From Trematomus loennbergii (Eukaryota; Chordata; Actinopteri; Perciformes; Nototheniidae), in NCBI GenBank assembly GCA_012861695.1, contig JAAOOA010000016.1, positions 20,323,702 to 20,387,701 of the forward strand: a stretch of DNA of 64,000 nucleotides, in the 5' to 3' direction. The notes below the pieces were generated by a model. The model worked only from the letters and a program-made list of their open reading frames with translations. It searched no databases and was not told the origin of the DNA. Made by a program: the position numbers and the translations under genes. This document shows positions 63,699 through 64,000 of this stretch, piece after piece. Position 1 is the stretch's first letter, and each line of letters opens with the position of its first letter.

Positions 63699-64000
63699 CT
63701 GACGACAGAGAGAAGGATAAACACAAACAGAAGTGTCAGATATGCGTTTACCCAATGCGCTGAGTAGTGGCATGCTAGAAATGTGAACTAATGAACAACA
63801 GAAGCTGTAAACATTTGTTTTTGCTATTCTGATTTATCAAAAGTACTGAACTGTGTAAATAAGGGGCACACATGCTTCTCGTATTAAAACTGTTTTCATT
63901 TGGGCGTATTTAAAAATAAACTGCATGCCAATAATCACACGCCTTTTTTTCTAAACATATTCTGACATCCAAGTCGAAATATTTTAAATACAGAAAAACA

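Noticed and set aside
1..64000. CRISPR arrays, operons, riboswitches, bacterial mobile elements
   Set aside because: None seen; the window is vertebrate nuclear DNA with spliced genes.

Overview
The window is animal nuclear DNA, most likely from a ray-finned (teleost) fish. The evidence is intron-rich genes with GT-AG junctions, an angiotensinogen whose angiotensin begins Asn-Arg-Val-Tyr-Val (the fish form), abundant (GT)n/(CA)n tracts, an L2-type LINE, a tRNA-derived SINE with the common fish tail 'AAGTCGCTTTGGATAAAAG', and hAT-like and TTAA-flanked miniature inverted-repeat elements. Species cannot be told from the sequence.

Layout. 1-818 (-): 5' end of a small secreted protein gene with a Cys-rich, somatomedin-B-like start, running off the left edge, with a TATA box. 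503-690 lies in its intron (SINE). 1119-4180 (-): a decayed L2-type LINE. 4440-6396: repeat tails and gene-free AT-rich DNA. 6397-8292: a hAT-like element with intact 8-bp target duplication that has itself been invaded by two TTAA-flanked elements. 8591-12794 (+): angiotensinogen (agt), with an HNF1-like site just upstream. 14712-23354 (-): cog2, 18 coding exons. 24492-43659 (+): pgbd5, 7 coding exons over 19 kb, with mobile elements in its introns. 43660-58540: about 15 kb with no gene that I can support, rich in dinucleotide repeats. 58541-63698 (-): 3' part of a KLF5-like Kruppel factor whose 5' exons lie beyond the right edge.

The order agt - cog2 - pgbd5 is the same gene neighbourhood as human 1q42 (AGT-COG2-PGBD5), so this is an old conserved synteny block. 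The KLF5-like gene beyond it does not belong to the human block. agt and cog2 converge; cog2 and pgbd5 are head-to-head across about 1.1 kb. The genes are functionally unrelated: a blood-pressure hormone precursor and serpin relative, a Golgi tether subunit, a domesticated piggyBac transposase and a transcription factor.

Main observations. (1) Five of seven pgbd5 exons, two cog2 exons and the LINE each carry small frame-breaking indels, mostly one base short in a homopolymer, while agt is intact; this looks like residual sequencing error rather than gene death, but needs checking. (2) Two TTAA-flanked, piggyBac-type miniature elements sit inside the introns of pgbd5, itself a domesticated piggyBac gene, as part of a 540-bp direct duplication that brackets exons 3 and 4. 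(3) A three-level nest of mobile elements is readable with its target duplications. (4) A 41-bp core occurs twice in inverted orientation, each time beside long CA/GT tracts.
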